Of a stretch of DNA of 64,000 bases, positions 37,958 through 47,518 are shown one piece after another; position 1 is the first letter of the stretch; each line of letters begins with the position of its first letter. Made by a program: the position numbers and the translations under genes. This DNA is from Pseudomonas sp. PDNC002 (GTDB lineage Bacteria > Pseudomonadota > Gammaproteobacteria > Pseudomonadales > Pseudomonadaceae). The notes beneath the pieces are model-generated. The model was not told where the DNA came from. It searched no databases and saw only the letters and a program-made list of their open reading frames with translations. The stretch lies in the NCBI RefSeq assembly GCF_016919445.1, contig NZ_CP070356.1, positions 3,173,501 to 3,237,500 of the forward strand, written 5' to 3'.

Positions 37958-40738
37958 ATGACGCCAGAATCAAAAGCACGCCAGCAGATTGACCAGAAGC
38001 TTGAGCAGGCTGGCTGGATCGTCCAGGACATGAAACAGCTCAATTTGGGTGCGACGCGTGGTGTGGCTGTGCGGGAGTTTCACACTGACTCCGGGCCTGC
38101 AGATTACATGCTTTTTGTGGATCGGGCCCCAGTGGGGGTAATAGAAGCTAAAAAAAACAGCGCGGGCGAAAACCTCACTGTCACCGAAAGCCAAACCGAG
38201 CGCTACGCCAACGCCACACTCAAGCATCGCAAGGACAACATCCCGCTGCGTTTCTTGTTTGAGGCCACCGGCCAGATTATCCGCTTCACTGATGGTGCCG
38301 ACCCGGTACCTCGTTCGCGCGAAATCTTCCACTTCTTCAAGCCGGAAACGCTGGCGTCCTGGCTGGCTCAGCCCGATACCTTGCGCCGCCGTCTTGCAGA
38401 GCAAATGCCAGCCTTGCCCGAACGCAACCTGCGCGACTGCCAGATCAGCGCCGTCACCGGGCTAGAAAAGTCGCTGGCACTGAACAAACCTCGTGCCCTT
38501 GTGCACATGGCTACAGGTGCAGGCAAGACCTTCACATCAATCACCTCGGTCTACCGTCTACTCAAGTTCGGTGGTGCTAAGCGCATCCTGTTTCTGGTGG
38601 ATACCCGTAACCTGGGCAAGCAGGCTTATCAAGAGTTCATGGCCTACACGCCGCCCGATGATGGCCGTAAGTTCACCGAGCTCTACAACGTTCAACGACT
38701 TGCATCGCCCAACATCGACCCTCATGCGCAAGTGTGCATCAGCACCATCCAGCGCATGTACTCGATCCTCTCCGGCGAGCCTATCGACGAGTCTGCTGAA
38801 GACATTTCGCTTAACGAAGTGCAACAAACCGCCAGGCAGGAAAAGTTCGTCCGCTACAACCCGGGCGTGCCGGTGGAAACCTTTGACTTCATCATCATCG
38901 ACGAGTGTCATCGCAGTATCTACAACCTGTGGAAGCAGGTGCTCGATTACTTCGATGCCAGCCTGATCGGCCTCACCGCCACCCCTGACAAGCGCACCTT
39001 CGGCTTCTTCAATGAAAACATCGTTGCTGAATACACCTACGAGCAATCGGTGGCCGATGGCGTAAACGTCGGCTATGACGTCTACGAGATCGAAACAGAG
39101 ATAACCCAAAAAGGCGCCGAACTTAAAGCGAAGGAATGGGTGGATCACCGCGACCGCCAGACCCGCAAGAAGCGCTGGGGTGAAACTGAAGAAGACACCG
39201 CCTACACCGGTAAAGAGCTGGACCGCTCGGTGGTCAACGTAAGTCAGATCCGTCAGGTGATTCAGGCCATGAAAACCGCCGTGGAAACGCAAATTTTCCC
39301 GGCTCGTAAAGAAACGCCCAAGACACTGATCTTCGCCAAAAACGATAGTCATGCCGACGACATCATCAACATCCTGCGTGAGGTGTACGGGCAAGGTAAT
39401 GCCTTCTGCAAGAAGGTCACCTACCGTGCGGAGGAAGACGCTGACAGCATCCTCAGTAGTTTCCGCAACGACTACAACCCGCGCATTGCCGTCACCGTGG
39501 ACATGATTGCCACTGGCACCGACGTGAAGCCGCTGGAGGTGCTGCTCTTCATGCGAGATGTTCGCAGTAAGGGGTATTACGAGCAGATGAAGGGCCGTGG
39601 TGTGCGCAGTCTGGATGGCGACAGCCTCAAGCTCGTCAGCAACAGCGCAGATGGTGCCAAAACCCGCTTCATTCTCATTGACGCTGTGGGCGTGGAGAAA
39701 AGCCTCAAAACCGAAAGCCGACCACTGGAAAAGAAGCCTGGTGTGGCCCTGAGGGACTTGCTTCAAGGCGTGGCAATGGGCAGCCGCGACGACGATACAG
39801 TCCTCTCCCTAGCTAATCGCTTGGTACGCCTGGCTAAACAACTAGACAACAAGGCGCAGGTTCGCATCGAGAAGGCTAGTGGTGGTATTCCGATCGGCGA
39901 ACTCGGCAAAAGCCTGATTGCCGCGCTTGACCCTGATGCCATCGTGCAAACTGCACTAGCCATCGCCAAGGCCAATAGTATTACGCGCAGCGAGGACACT
40001 CTGCTGCCTGAAGAAATCGAAGCTGCCCGCTCTGAGCGCGTGGCCGCCGCCTGTGCGCCCTTTGACAAACCTGAACTGCGCGATGAGATCGAGAACGCCC
40101 GCCGCGAGCGCGAGCAACTTATCGACCACATCAATCTTGATCAGGTCATGTTCAGCGGTTTCTCTGAGCAGGCCGAAGCTCAGGCTAAAGCCTTGATCCA
40201 GACCTTTGGCGACTACCTAAAGCAGCACAAGGACGAAATCGCCGCGTTGGAGTTTTTCTACCAGCAACCATACCAGCGCCGCGGGCTCACCTTCGACATG
40301 ATCGAAGATTTGTACCAACAACTGAGCAAACCACCGCTGATGCTTACGACTGAGCGTCTGTGGAGTGCCTATGCGCGGGTGCAGTCCGGCGCCGTAAAAG
40401 GCGCTGACCGCAAGCGCCAACTCACCGATCTTGTGTCGCTGGTGCGCTTTGCGCTGGGGCTGGACTGCGAGCTCAAACCTTTTGCGGACGAGGTGGATAA
40501 GCGTTTCCAAGCATGGATCTTCCGCCATAACGCTCAACGCGGAGCCGCGTTCACAGCGGAGCAGACCGAATGGCTGCGCCTGATGAAAGACCACATTGCC
40601 AGTAGTTGCAGCATCAGTCGTGATGATTTTGATTACGCTGAACTGGCCGGAAAAGGTGGTCTGCAAAAGGTCTGTGGGCTCTTTGGCAAGGATCTAGATG
40701 GATTGATGAATGAGATGAATGAGGAGTTGGTGGCGTGA
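37958..40738 (+). CDS. hsdR: Type I restriction enzyme, R (HsdR) subunit
   Basis: 926 residues from the ATG at 37958; the frame is open further upstream into the tRNA but has no start signal. The nuclease motif is D49 (GPADYMLFVD) with E63-A-K65. Helicase motifs: Walker A HMATGAGKTF near 183, DECH at 315-318 and the SF2 C-terminal region with VTVDMIATGTDVKPLEVLLF. It translocates DNA and cuts unmethylated sites with HsdM and HsdS. Last codons overlap the hsdS start (GTGA). Confidence 0.95.
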   Translation: MTPESKARQQIDQKLEQAGWIVQDMKQLNLGATRGVAVREFHTDSGPADYMLFVDRAPVGVIEAKKNSAGENLTVTESQTERYANATLKHRKDNIPLRFLFEATGQIIRFTDGADPVPRSREIFHFFKPETLASWLAQPDTLRRRLAEQMPALPERNLRDCQISAVTGLEKSLALNKPRALVHMATGAGKTFTSITSVYRLLKFGGAKRILFLVDTRNLGKQAYQEFMAYTPPDDGRKFTELYNVQRLASPNIDPHAQVCISTIQRMYSILSGEPIDESAEDISLNEVQQTARQEKFVRYNPGVPVETFDFIIIDECHRSIYNLWKQVLDYFDASLIGLTATPDKRTFGFFNENIVAEYTYEQSVADGVNVGYDVYEIETEITQKGAELKAKEWVDHRDRQTRKKRWGETEEDTAYTGKELDRSVVNVSQIRQVIQAMKTAVETQIFPARKETPKTLIFAKNDSHADDIINILREVYGQGNAFCKKVTYRAEEDADSILSSFRNDYNPRIAVTVDMIATGTDVKPLEVLLFMRDVRSKGYYEQMKGRGVRSLDGDSLKLVSNSADGAKTRFILIDAVGVEKSLKTESRPLEKKPGVALRDLLQGVAMGSRDDDTVLSLANRLVRLAKQLDNKAQVRIEKASGGIPIGELGKSLIAALDPDAIVQTALAIAKANSITRSEDTLLPEEIEAARSERVAAACAPFDKPELRDEIENARREREQLIDHINLDQVMFSGFSEQAEAQAKALIQTFGDYLKQHKDEIAALEFFYQQPYQRRGLTFDMIEDLYQQLSKPPLMLTTERLWSAYARVQSGAVKGADRKRQLTDLVSLVRFALGLDCELKPFADEVDKRFQAWIFRHNAQRGAAFTAEQTEWLRLMKDHIASSCSISRDDFDYAELAGKGGLQKVCGLFGKDLDGLMNEMNEELVA

Positions 40739-42498
40739 GCGAGTTATGGCAACTCCCAAAGTCCTGGGCTTGGGTGAAGATCGGAGAGGTTACCGATGTA
40801 GTTGGTGGTGGAACCCCTTCAACTAGTAATCCAGCAAGTTTTGATGGTGACATACCTTGGATTACGCCAGCAGACTTATCTGGTTACAAAGATAAGTACA
40901 TACGTGCCGGGGCAAGAAACATAACCCAGCAAGGGTATGAAGAGTCGGGAGCAAGGTGGTTGCCGAAGGGAGCCGTACTCTTTAGCTCACGGGCCCCGAT
41001 TGGTTATGTGGCGATAGCTGAAACCACAGTTACCACGAACCAAGGCTTCAAAAGCTTTATTCCTCGACAGGGAGTGGACTCCGACTTCCTTTATTACTGG
41101 CTTAGTTCGGCCAAACGGATTGCTGAAGAGTTGGCGAGTGGTACAACTTTCTTGGAAATTTCAGGAGCTAAAGCAGCTCTGATACCGTTTCCGCTTGCTC
41201 CCACAGCTGAGCAAATCCGAATCGTTACCAAGCTTGAGGGGCTGCTGTCCGAAATGGACGCTGGTGTAGCTGACCTCACGGCCGCTCAGAAAAAATTAGG
41301 GAAATATAGACAGTCGCTACTGAAATCTGCTGTAGACGGTGCTCTTACTGTTGAATGGCGTGCTCAGAAAAAAAGCACCGAAACTGGTGCTCAATTGTTA
41401 GAGCGTATCCTCTCCGAGCGCCGTTCCCGCTGGGAAGCTAGGCAGCTGACAAAATTTGCAGGGCAAGGTAAGTCTCCACCTAAAGGCTGGCAGAAGAAGT
41501 ATCCAGAGCCAATACAACCAGATACCTCAAAGTTGCCACATTTACCGGAGAGGTGGGTGTGGGCTAGTGTGGAACAGATTGCATCAGATGATCCGTATAG
41601 TCTTGCTATCGGGCCATTTGGAAGTAACCTCAAAGTGCCTGACTATCGTGAGTCTGGAGTTCCTTTAGTCTTTGTTCGCAATATCCGGTCAGGTAATTAC
41701 GGGGGAGGGTACACCAAGTACGTAACGCCTGAAAAGGCACGTGAGTTAAGTGCTCACAGCATTACAGCCGGTGATGTGCTGGTCACGAAGATGGGCGATC
41801 CGCCTGGAGATGCGGATGTCTACCCGAATGATCAGCCGCCTGCAGTTATCACTGCAGACTGCATCAAAATTCGATGCTGGCCTGGCCTCATTTTGCCTGA
41901 CTATTTGAAGACGGTGATCAATTCGCACATAGGCAAGAGTCAAATCGAACCCATGACGCAAGGGGTAGCCCAAAAGAAGGTCAGCCTTGGTCGATTTACA
42001 AGTCTGGCTGTACCGCTGCCGCCAGCGGACGAGCAAGCGTCGATTGTACAAGCGGTAGCAGATGCTGATCGTGAGGCGTTGGAGCAGCTCGAGGCAATCA
42101 ACTACTCCCTCAAGCAGGCAGCCGTACAACGCCAGAATATCCTGCGTGCCGCCTTCTCCGGACAGCTGCTTCTACAAGACTCAAACGATGAAGCCGCGAG
42201 CGTGCTGTTAGAGCGCATCCGTGTGGAACGTGCAGAGCGTGAAAAGCAACCCAAGGTGCGCAAACCAAAAAGGCAAAAGGGAATTGCAGTCAATATGAGC
42301 CAGCTCATTGATGTACTCGTTGAGGCGGGTGATTGGATCGGTGCCTTGGAAGCTTTCCGTAAATGTGGGATGACAGACGGAACGGACATTGACCGTATAG
42401 AGGAGCTTTACGCTGAGCTGCGTCGACTGGACAAGTCAGGCCAGCTTGAGGTGCGTCGTGAAGGTAATTACGACATGCTTAGACTCAAAGCGGAATAA
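40735..42498 (+). CDS. hsdS: Type I restriction enzyme, S (HsdS) specificity subunit with C-terminal extension
   Basis: 587 residues from a GTG overlapping the hsdR stop. Two target-recognition domains are each followed by a conserved coiled region: PLAPTAEQIRIVTKLEGLL ... RQSLLKSAVDGAL and PLPPADEQASIVQAVADA ... RQNILRAAFSGQL. The first sets one half of the bipartite target and the second the other half. The usual family length is near 400-460; here ~90 extra residues follow RAAFSGQL, first basic, then a helical domain (MSQLIDVLVEAGDWIGALEAF). Its role is unknown. Confidence 0.93.
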   Translation: MSELWQLPKSWAWVKIGEVTDVVGGGTPSTSNPASFDGDIPWITPADLSGYKDKYIRAGARNITQQGYEESGARWLPKGAVLFSSRAPIGYVAIAETTVTTNQGFKSFIPRQGVDSDFLYYWLSSAKRIAEELASGTTFLEISGAKAALIPFPLAPTAEQIRIVTKLEGLLSEMDAGVADLTAAQKKLGKYRQSLLKSAVDGALTVEWRAQKKSTETGAQLLERILSERRSRWEARQLTKFAGQGKSPPKGWQKKYPEPIQPDTSKLPHLPERWVWASVEQIASDDPYSLAIGPFGSNLKVPDYRESGVPLVFVRNIRSGNYGGGYTKYVTPEKARELSAHSITAGDVLVTKMGDPPGDADVYPNDQPPAVITADCIKIRCWPGLILPDYLKTVINSHIGKSQIEPMTQGVAQKKVSLGRFTSLAVPLPPADEQASIVQAVADADREALEQLEAINYSLKQAAVQRQNILRAAFSGQLLLQDSNDEAASVLLERIRVERAEREKQPKVRKPKRQKGIAVNMSQLIDVLVEAGDWIGALEAFRKCGMTDGTDIDRIEELYAELRRLDKSGQLEVRREGNYDMLRLKAE

Positions 42499-42503
42499 TC
42501 TCT

Positions 42504-44213
42504 ATGCGTTTAGATAAGATCAGAATCGGCTCGGAAAAAGTTGGTGACAAGCAACGCTTTAAGAATCTGAAGAACGTTGAGATCTCCTTCGGCACAAAAG
42601 AATGGATTACCGTTGTAATTGGGTGGAATGGCACAGGGAAGTCCAATGTCTTGGAAGCGATTGCTACCTTGTTTCGTGATCTGATTATGGAAAAAGATAG
42701 GTGGGGTAATAAAGATCGACCAAGCTTTGCGTACAAATTACGCTACGTCTGTCAGGGGAAGGCTATCGAAATCGATGCGGACCCTGATCGAAAGGCTGAC
42801 TGGTATGAAATATCATACTTAGTGCTTGATAAAAACTCGAGTGAGCTGCCGTCGATAGAAGGCTATGAGTCGATCCGATTCTCGCAGTTTAAAAAGCAGA
42901 AGGATGATTTTCTCCCGCGCTACGTATTTGGCTATTACTCGGGAAATAGCGATCGTATGCAGTCGGTATTTCGTCCCTATCTACAGCAGTACGACAAGAA
43001 GCTGCGTAATGTAAAGTCCGAAGACCCAGGTTTACGGCGCCTTTTCTATGCTCTCCCGGTACACAGTCAGTTTGTTCTGCTGGCCTTTGTGCTGCAGCAG
43101 GACGAGCTTGTTAAAGCCTTTCTGAACGATCAGCTCGGTCTGGATACAGATGCTGAGTCGGAGAGTGTTGACTCTGTCTTGCTTGTGCTAAATGAGCCAT
43201 CCTGGAGTCTGAATAAGGGCAAGGTGCCGAAAGGTAAATACGGAGCGTGCCAAGACAATCCAGACATTTTCTGGGGAGCAGAAGGTGTAGTCAGAGGGTT
43301 TCTTGATCGTGTGCATAAAGTCGCCACTGCACCAGTTCATAATACTCGCAAGGATGAATCGACTTTCTGGAATAAAAAAAATCGTGAGTATGTCTATTTG
43401 TTTGTCAAGGATTTAGATCGTTTGGCGCAACTGATAGGCGATCAGTCTCCGCGTGAATTCTTTCGCGATTTGGAAAGCACATATGTGTCGGAGCTGATCA
43501 GTGAGGTGAGAATACGAGTAAAGCTGAAGAAGAACGATGGTAGTGTGACATTCCGCGAACTAAGCGAAGGCGAGCAGCAATTGCTTACGGTTCTTGGACT
43601 CTTGCGCTTTACAGCTGAAGAAGAGAGCCTGTTTCTACTGGATGAGCCCGATACCCATCTCAATCCACGTTGGAGCGTGGACTACATTGGTTACCTAAAT
43701 CGCTTCATAACTTCAGGCTCTTCAGCTGAGAGCTCAAGTCACATTGTGTTAACGACGCATAATCCAATAGCTATTGCTGAGTTGAGTCGAGAGCAAGTTC
43801 AAATTCTCTATCGCAACAAAACCGATACCACCGTAATGGCGACCAGGCCTGAACAGGCTCCCCGAGGAATGGGTTATAGCGGTGTTATTACCAGTGATTT
43901 GTTTGGTTTAGGGTCAAGTTTAGATAAGAAGACTACTGAAGATCTTTTGAATCTGCATAAATTGTCCAGCAAAGAGCAGCCTCTTACCAAAGATGAAAAG
44001 ATCGAGCTGCGACATTTAAGGCAGAAAATTGAAAAGCTTGACTTTAATTTCGCATCCGATGACCGTATGGAGCGTGAGTTTTTGCGTGCTCGATTTGATT
44101 TGATCAAGTCGCAGGACGAACTTGATGCGCCGATCCTGACGAAGAAAAATCGCGAGTCGGCTCTTTCTGCATTGGTAAAAGCTTTGCTTGCTAGTGACAA
44201 GGAGGATGATTGA
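42504..44213 (+). CDS. AAA/SMC-type ATPase, Septu PtuA-like, inside the hsd operon
   Basis: 569 residues. ABC/SMC-type motifs are complete: Walker A GWNGTGKS at 40-47, signature LSEGEQQLL at 353-361, Walker B LFLLDEPDTHLNP at 377-389 and H-loop TTHNP at 417-421. The middle ~270 residues are the usual insertion in this group (OLD/RecF-like, PtuA). It starts 5 bp after hsdS and its stop overlaps the HNH gene by 1 bp. Paired with the HNH nuclease it matches the two-gene Septu plan. Codon use is AT-richer than flanking hsd genes. Identity as PtuA is inference from architecture. Confidence 0.8.
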   Translation: MRLDKIRIGSEKVGDKQRFKNLKNVEISFGTKEWITVVIGWNGTGKSNVLEAIATLFRDLIMEKDRWGNKDRPSFAYKLRYVCQGKAIEIDADPDRKADWYEISYLVLDKNSSELPSIEGYESIRFSQFKKQKDDFLPRYVFGYYSGNSDRMQSVFRPYLQQYDKKLRNVKSEDPGLRRLFYALPVHSQFVLLAFVLQQDELVKAFLNDQLGLDTDAESESVDSVLLVLNEPSWSLNKGKVPKGKYGACQDNPDIFWGAEGVVRGFLDRVHKVATAPVHNTRKDESTFWNKKNREYVYLFVKDLDRLAQLIGDQSPREFFRDLESTYVSELISEVRIRVKLKKNDGSVTFRELSEGEQQLLTVLGLLRFTAEEESLFLLDEPDTHLNPRWSVDYIGYLNRFITSGSSAESSSHIVLTTHNPIAIAELSREQVQILYRNKTDTTVMATRPEQAPRGMGYSGVITSDLFGLGSSLDKKTTEDLLNLHKLSSKEQPLTKDEKIELRHLRQKIEKLDFNFASDDRMEREFLRARFDLIKSQDELDAPILTKKNRESALSALVKALLASDKEDD

Positions 44214-44995
44214 TGAAGTATATTGATCAAACTTCTCTTCCCTTGCCTCCGCGAAAAAAACAAGCTCTGGATCGAAGGATTGTTGCGGTAAATGCTATTC
44301 CATTAGCTTCAGATAAGACTGCATACATCAAGAATACTAATACTTGGGGGCTGCTTAAAAGTTGGCTTTCAGAGTTTAGCAGTGGGAAATGCTGGTATTG
44401 TGAAACAAGGTCAATTCGTGCTGTTTCTGATGTCGATCATTTCCGACCTAAAGCAGGTGTGACCAGCTTCCGAAAAAATCTTTCAGGCCACCTTGGTTAC
44501 TACTGGCTGGCGTATGATTGGAAAAATTTTCGGTTTAGTTGTCAGCGATGCAATAGGCCCGAAGAAGATGAGAGTAAAACCCTTCGAGGTAAGCATAACG
44601 AATTTGCTCTTTGTGATGAAGGTAATCGAAATTTAACTCCTCAGTGCGCGAGGAATGAGGAGCCGCTTCTCCTTGATCCATGTGTAGAGAGTGACACGAA
44701 GCTCTTCGCTCATCTCGAAGGCGGTCTTGTTGCTCCTTCATCTCAGGATGGAACGTTGGAGTATCAACGGGCAGAGTATACGCGAGATGTCTTAGGTTTA
44801 AATAGTTTTGGTATGCCAGGAAGAAAGCGTGAAGCGTGGCAGCCTCTTAAATTGTTAATTGAGCTTCAGCCGGATGATCCCAAAGTACGCAAGTTGGTCG
44901 AGTCCAAGCTCGACGGTTCTGTTGAGTACTCTAGTTATTTTAGGTCGGTCATTGGCAGTTATCGCGAGATCGATTGGGTTGAGGCTCTTCTTTAG
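44213..44995 (+). CDS. HNH endonuclease, Septu PtuB-like, inside the hsd operon
   Basis: 260 residues from the ATG at 44213, with AAGGAGG 7 bp upstream (a TTG one codon earlier is possible). The HNH/treble-clef site is complete: zinc pairs CWYC at 60-63 and CQRC at 110-113, the catalytic DHFRPK at 75-80 and N105/N114. The N-terminal segment and the LLLDPC block resemble TIGR02646-type HNH proteins that pair with AAA ATPases. Translational coupling to the ATPase gene supports a toxin/effector pair. The target nucleic acid is unknown. Confidence 0.82.
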   Translation: MKYIDQTSLPLPPRKKQALDRRIVAVNAIPLASDKTAYIKNTNTWGLLKSWLSEFSSGKCWYCETRSIRAVSDVDHFRPKAGVTSFRKNLSGHLGYYWLAYDWKNFRFSCQRCNRPEEDESKTLRGKHNEFALCDEGNRNLTPQCARNEEPLLLDPCVESDTKLFAHLEGGLVAPSSQDGTLEYQRAEYTRDVLGLNSFGMPGRKREAWQPLKLLIELQPDDPKVRKLVESKLDGSVEYSSYFRSVIGSYREIDWVEALL

Positions 44996-45018
44996 CTTGT
45001 TTCTCTGGGTGTTTTGTT

Positions 45019-46488
45019 ATGAATACAAGTACTTTGGTGCAAAAGGTTTGGAGCTTCTGTCACACTCTTCGCGATGACGGTGTAGGTTATGGCGATTATC
45101 TGGAGCAACTCACCTATCTATTGTTTTTGAAGCTGGCACATGAGTATGCGCAAGAACCGTACAATCGCGACACCCACATCCCAAAGGGCTATGGGTGGGT
45201 CAGTCTGACTTCTAAGGTCGGCGAGCCGCTGGAGGCTCATTACCTGGCTACCTTGCACAAACTGAGTAACGAGCCGGGAATGCTGGGCGCGATCTTTTTC
45301 AAAGCCCAGAACAAAATTCAGGATCCAGCAAAGCTATCCCGGTTAGTGCAATTGATTGATGCCGAGAGCTGGATCAGCCTGGATGCCGATACCAAGGGCG
45401 ATCTTTACGAAGGTCTGTTGCAGAAGAACGCCGAAGATACCAAGAGTGGTGCCGGCCAGTATTTCACTCCACGTGTGCTGATTGACGCTATGGTTGCCTG
45501 CATTCGCCCCGAGCCAATGAAAACTATTGCCGATCCGGCCTGCGGTACTGGGGGGTTTTTCTTAGGCGCGTATAACTGGCTGACGCGCCCGGGTGCTAAG
45601 CTGGATAAGCGCCAGAAAGAGTTCCTGAGGGACAAGACTTTTCACGGCAATGAAATCGTGCCGAGCACGCGCCGCATGTGCTTGATGAACTTGTTTCTGC
45701 ACAACATCGGTGAGTTGGACGGAGAGCCTTCAGTTGAGCGTTCTGACGCCCTGATATCCGAGCCCAAGCTAAAAGTGGATTACGTGCTGGCTAACCCGCC
45801 TTTCGGCAAGAAGAGCAGCATGACCATCACCAATGAAGAAGGTGAGGAAGACAAGGCGCTGACCTACGAGCGGCAGGACTTCTGGGAAACCACATCTAAC
45901 AAGCAGCTCAACTTTCTGCAGCACATCGTCAGCATGCTGAAGGCGGACGGCAAAGCGGCCGTGGTGCTGCCCGACAATGTGCTATTTGAGGGCGGGGCTG
46001 GTGAGAAGATTCGTCGTAAGCTGCTAGAGAACTGTGATGTGCATACCGTACTGCGGCTGCCGACCGGCATCTTCTATGCGCAGGGCGTGAAGGCGAACGT
46101 GGTGTTCTTCGATGCCAAGCCCAAGAATGGACAAATCCATACCAAGGGCATGTGGCTCTACGATTTGCGCACCAACAAGCATTTCACATTGAAGGCGCGC
46201 ACACTCAAATTGGACGATTTGCAAGATTTCATCACCTGCTATAACCCGGAAAATCGTCACGAACGCACTGCTACTGACCGCTTCAAATTCTTCAGCTACG
46301 AGGAATTGATGGCGCGTGATAAGGCCAGTCTCGACATCTTTTGGTTGAAGGACGAAAGCCTAGATAACCTCGACGATTTACCGCCGCCGGACGTGCTGCA
46401 GCAAGAGATTATTGAGCATCTCGAAGCGGCGCTGCTCGCTTTTCGAGAGGTTTCTTTGAGCCTGCCTCGATCAGAGATTATTGATTAA
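45019..46488 (+). CDS. hsdM: Type I restriction enzyme, M (HsdM) subunit
   Basis: 489 residues. The SAM-binding motif I is DPACGTGGFFLGAYNWL near 174 and the catalytic NPPF motif is in VLANPPFGKKSS near 254. Predicted N6-adenine methylase that protects the host sites. It is unusual to find it after two inserted genes; hsdM commonly adjoins hsdS. It starts 23 bp after the HNH gene. Confidence 0.95.
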   Translation: MNTSTLVQKVWSFCHTLRDDGVGYGDYLEQLTYLLFLKLAHEYAQEPYNRDTHIPKGYGWVSLTSKVGEPLEAHYLATLHKLSNEPGMLGAIFFKAQNKIQDPAKLSRLVQLIDAESWISLDADTKGDLYEGLLQKNAEDTKSGAGQYFTPRVLIDAMVACIRPEPMKTIADPACGTGGFFLGAYNWLTRPGAKLDKRQKEFLRDKTFHGNEIVPSTRRMCLMNLFLHNIGELDGEPSVERSDALISEPKLKVDYVLANPPFGKKSSMTITNEEGEEDKALTYERQDFWETTSNKQLNFLQHIVSMLKADGKAAVVLPDNVLFEGGAGEKIRRKLLENCDVHTVLRLPTGIFYAQGVKANVVFFDAKPKNGQIHTKGMWLYDLRTNKHFTLKARTLKLDDLQDFITCYNPENRHERTATDRFKFFSYEELMARDKASLDIFWLKDESLDNLDDLPPPDVLQQEIIEHLEAALLAFREVSLSLPRSEIID

Positions 46489-46511
46489 GTTTGATTTCCG
46501 CTGGAGAAGAC

Positions 46512-47504
46512 ATGAGCCGTATGTGGATGGTGCGTGGCGAATCTGGAAGCCTTTACGATGCCTTTCGCGAGCGTGAGGTTGCGGCAATTGGCTGGAGCCA
46601 GTTAGCACCTCATGCTAAGCCTGGTATTGGGCGCAAAGAGCTCACTGCCATGTATCAAGCACTTGAGCCGCAGCTGAAAAAGGGCTCGACGGTTGCAGGT
46701 GCTTCGCAAGTTTGGCGTTTCGTTAATGAGGTCGCGGTCGGTGATTGGGTTGTGACTTACTCGCCGGCTAACCGCTTGTATCTTGTCGGTAAGGTAGCAG
46801 GGGAGGCGGAACATCATCTGGAATGGGCAGAGCAGGGCATGGCTCTGGTGCGCAAGGTTCAGTGGCAGCAACAAGAGTTGCCGCGCGATAACTTGGGCAC
46901 CAACACCAAGAACAGCTTGGGCTCGACATTGACCTTGTTCGAAGTACCTTCCGATGCCGCTGCTGAAGTGTTTGAGGCGCTGAAAGGCAAGCCAGTAGCG
47001 CCGAAGGAAGATGAGGCTGAGGAAAGCATTGCTGACCCGTTGGCAGATGTTGAAGCTCAGGCACTAGAACGCATCAAGGATCGCGTGAGCGAGCTGGATT
47101 GGGATGACATGCAGCAGCTAGTAGCAGGGATCCTTCGCGCAATGGGTTACAAGACTCAAGTCTCGCCACCTGGTTCCGATCGAGGCAAGGACATCGTTGC
47201 CTCGCCTGACGGCTTTGGTTTCGAGCACCCGCGGATTGTTGTGGAGGTCAAGCACCGCAAAGGGCAGATGGGCAGCCAAGATATCCGCAGTTTTCTGGGC
47301 GGGCGGCATAAAGATGATCGGGGCCTCTATGTGAGCACGGGGGGCTTTAGCAAAGATGCCCAGTACGAGGCTGACCGGGCCTCTATTCCTCTGGCGATGT
47401 GGACATTGGATCACGTGGTGCGCGCGCTCATTGAGCATTACGACGCAACCGACGCTGAGACCAAGCGCATCGTGCCTTTGAAACGGCTGTATTGGCCCGC
47501 GTGA
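46512..47504 (+). CDS. Mrr-type restriction endonuclease with N-terminal PUA/EVE-like region
   Basis: 330 residues from the ATG at 46512 with GGAGA upstream. The N-terminal ~150 residues (MWMVRGESGSLYDAFRER, then VGDWVVTYSPANRLYLVGKV) look like a PUA/EVE-type module, a fold used to read modified bases. The C-terminal ~150 residues are a Mrr catalytic domain: GSDRGKDIVAS followed by VVEVKHR gives the PD-(D/E)xK pattern. Such fusions cut DNA carrying modified bases (type IV restriction). 23 bp after hsdM, so in the same operon. Base specificity is not known. Confidence 0.82.
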   Translation: MSRMWMVRGESGSLYDAFREREVAAIGWSQLAPHAKPGIGRKELTAMYQALEPQLKKGSTVAGASQVWRFVNEVAVGDWVVTYSPANRLYLVGKVAGEAEHHLEWAEQGMALVRKVQWQQQELPRDNLGTNTKNSLGSTLTLFEVPSDAAAEVFEALKGKPVAPKEDEAEESIADPLADVEAQALERIKDRVSELDWDDMQQLVAGILRAMGYKTQVSPPGSDRGKDIVASPDGFGFEHPRIVVEVKHRKGQMGSQDIRSFLGGRHKDDRGLYVSTGGFSKDAQYEADRASIPLAMWTLDHVVRALIEHYDATDAETKRIVPLKRLYWPA

Positions 47505-47518
47505 TTTTGGGCTTGCTT

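Noticed and set aside
45019..46488. BREX or DISARM system in the island
   Set aside because: A methylase and a helicase are present, but no pglZ, brxC, drmB or phospholipase-D-type genes; the methylase is a plain HsdM.
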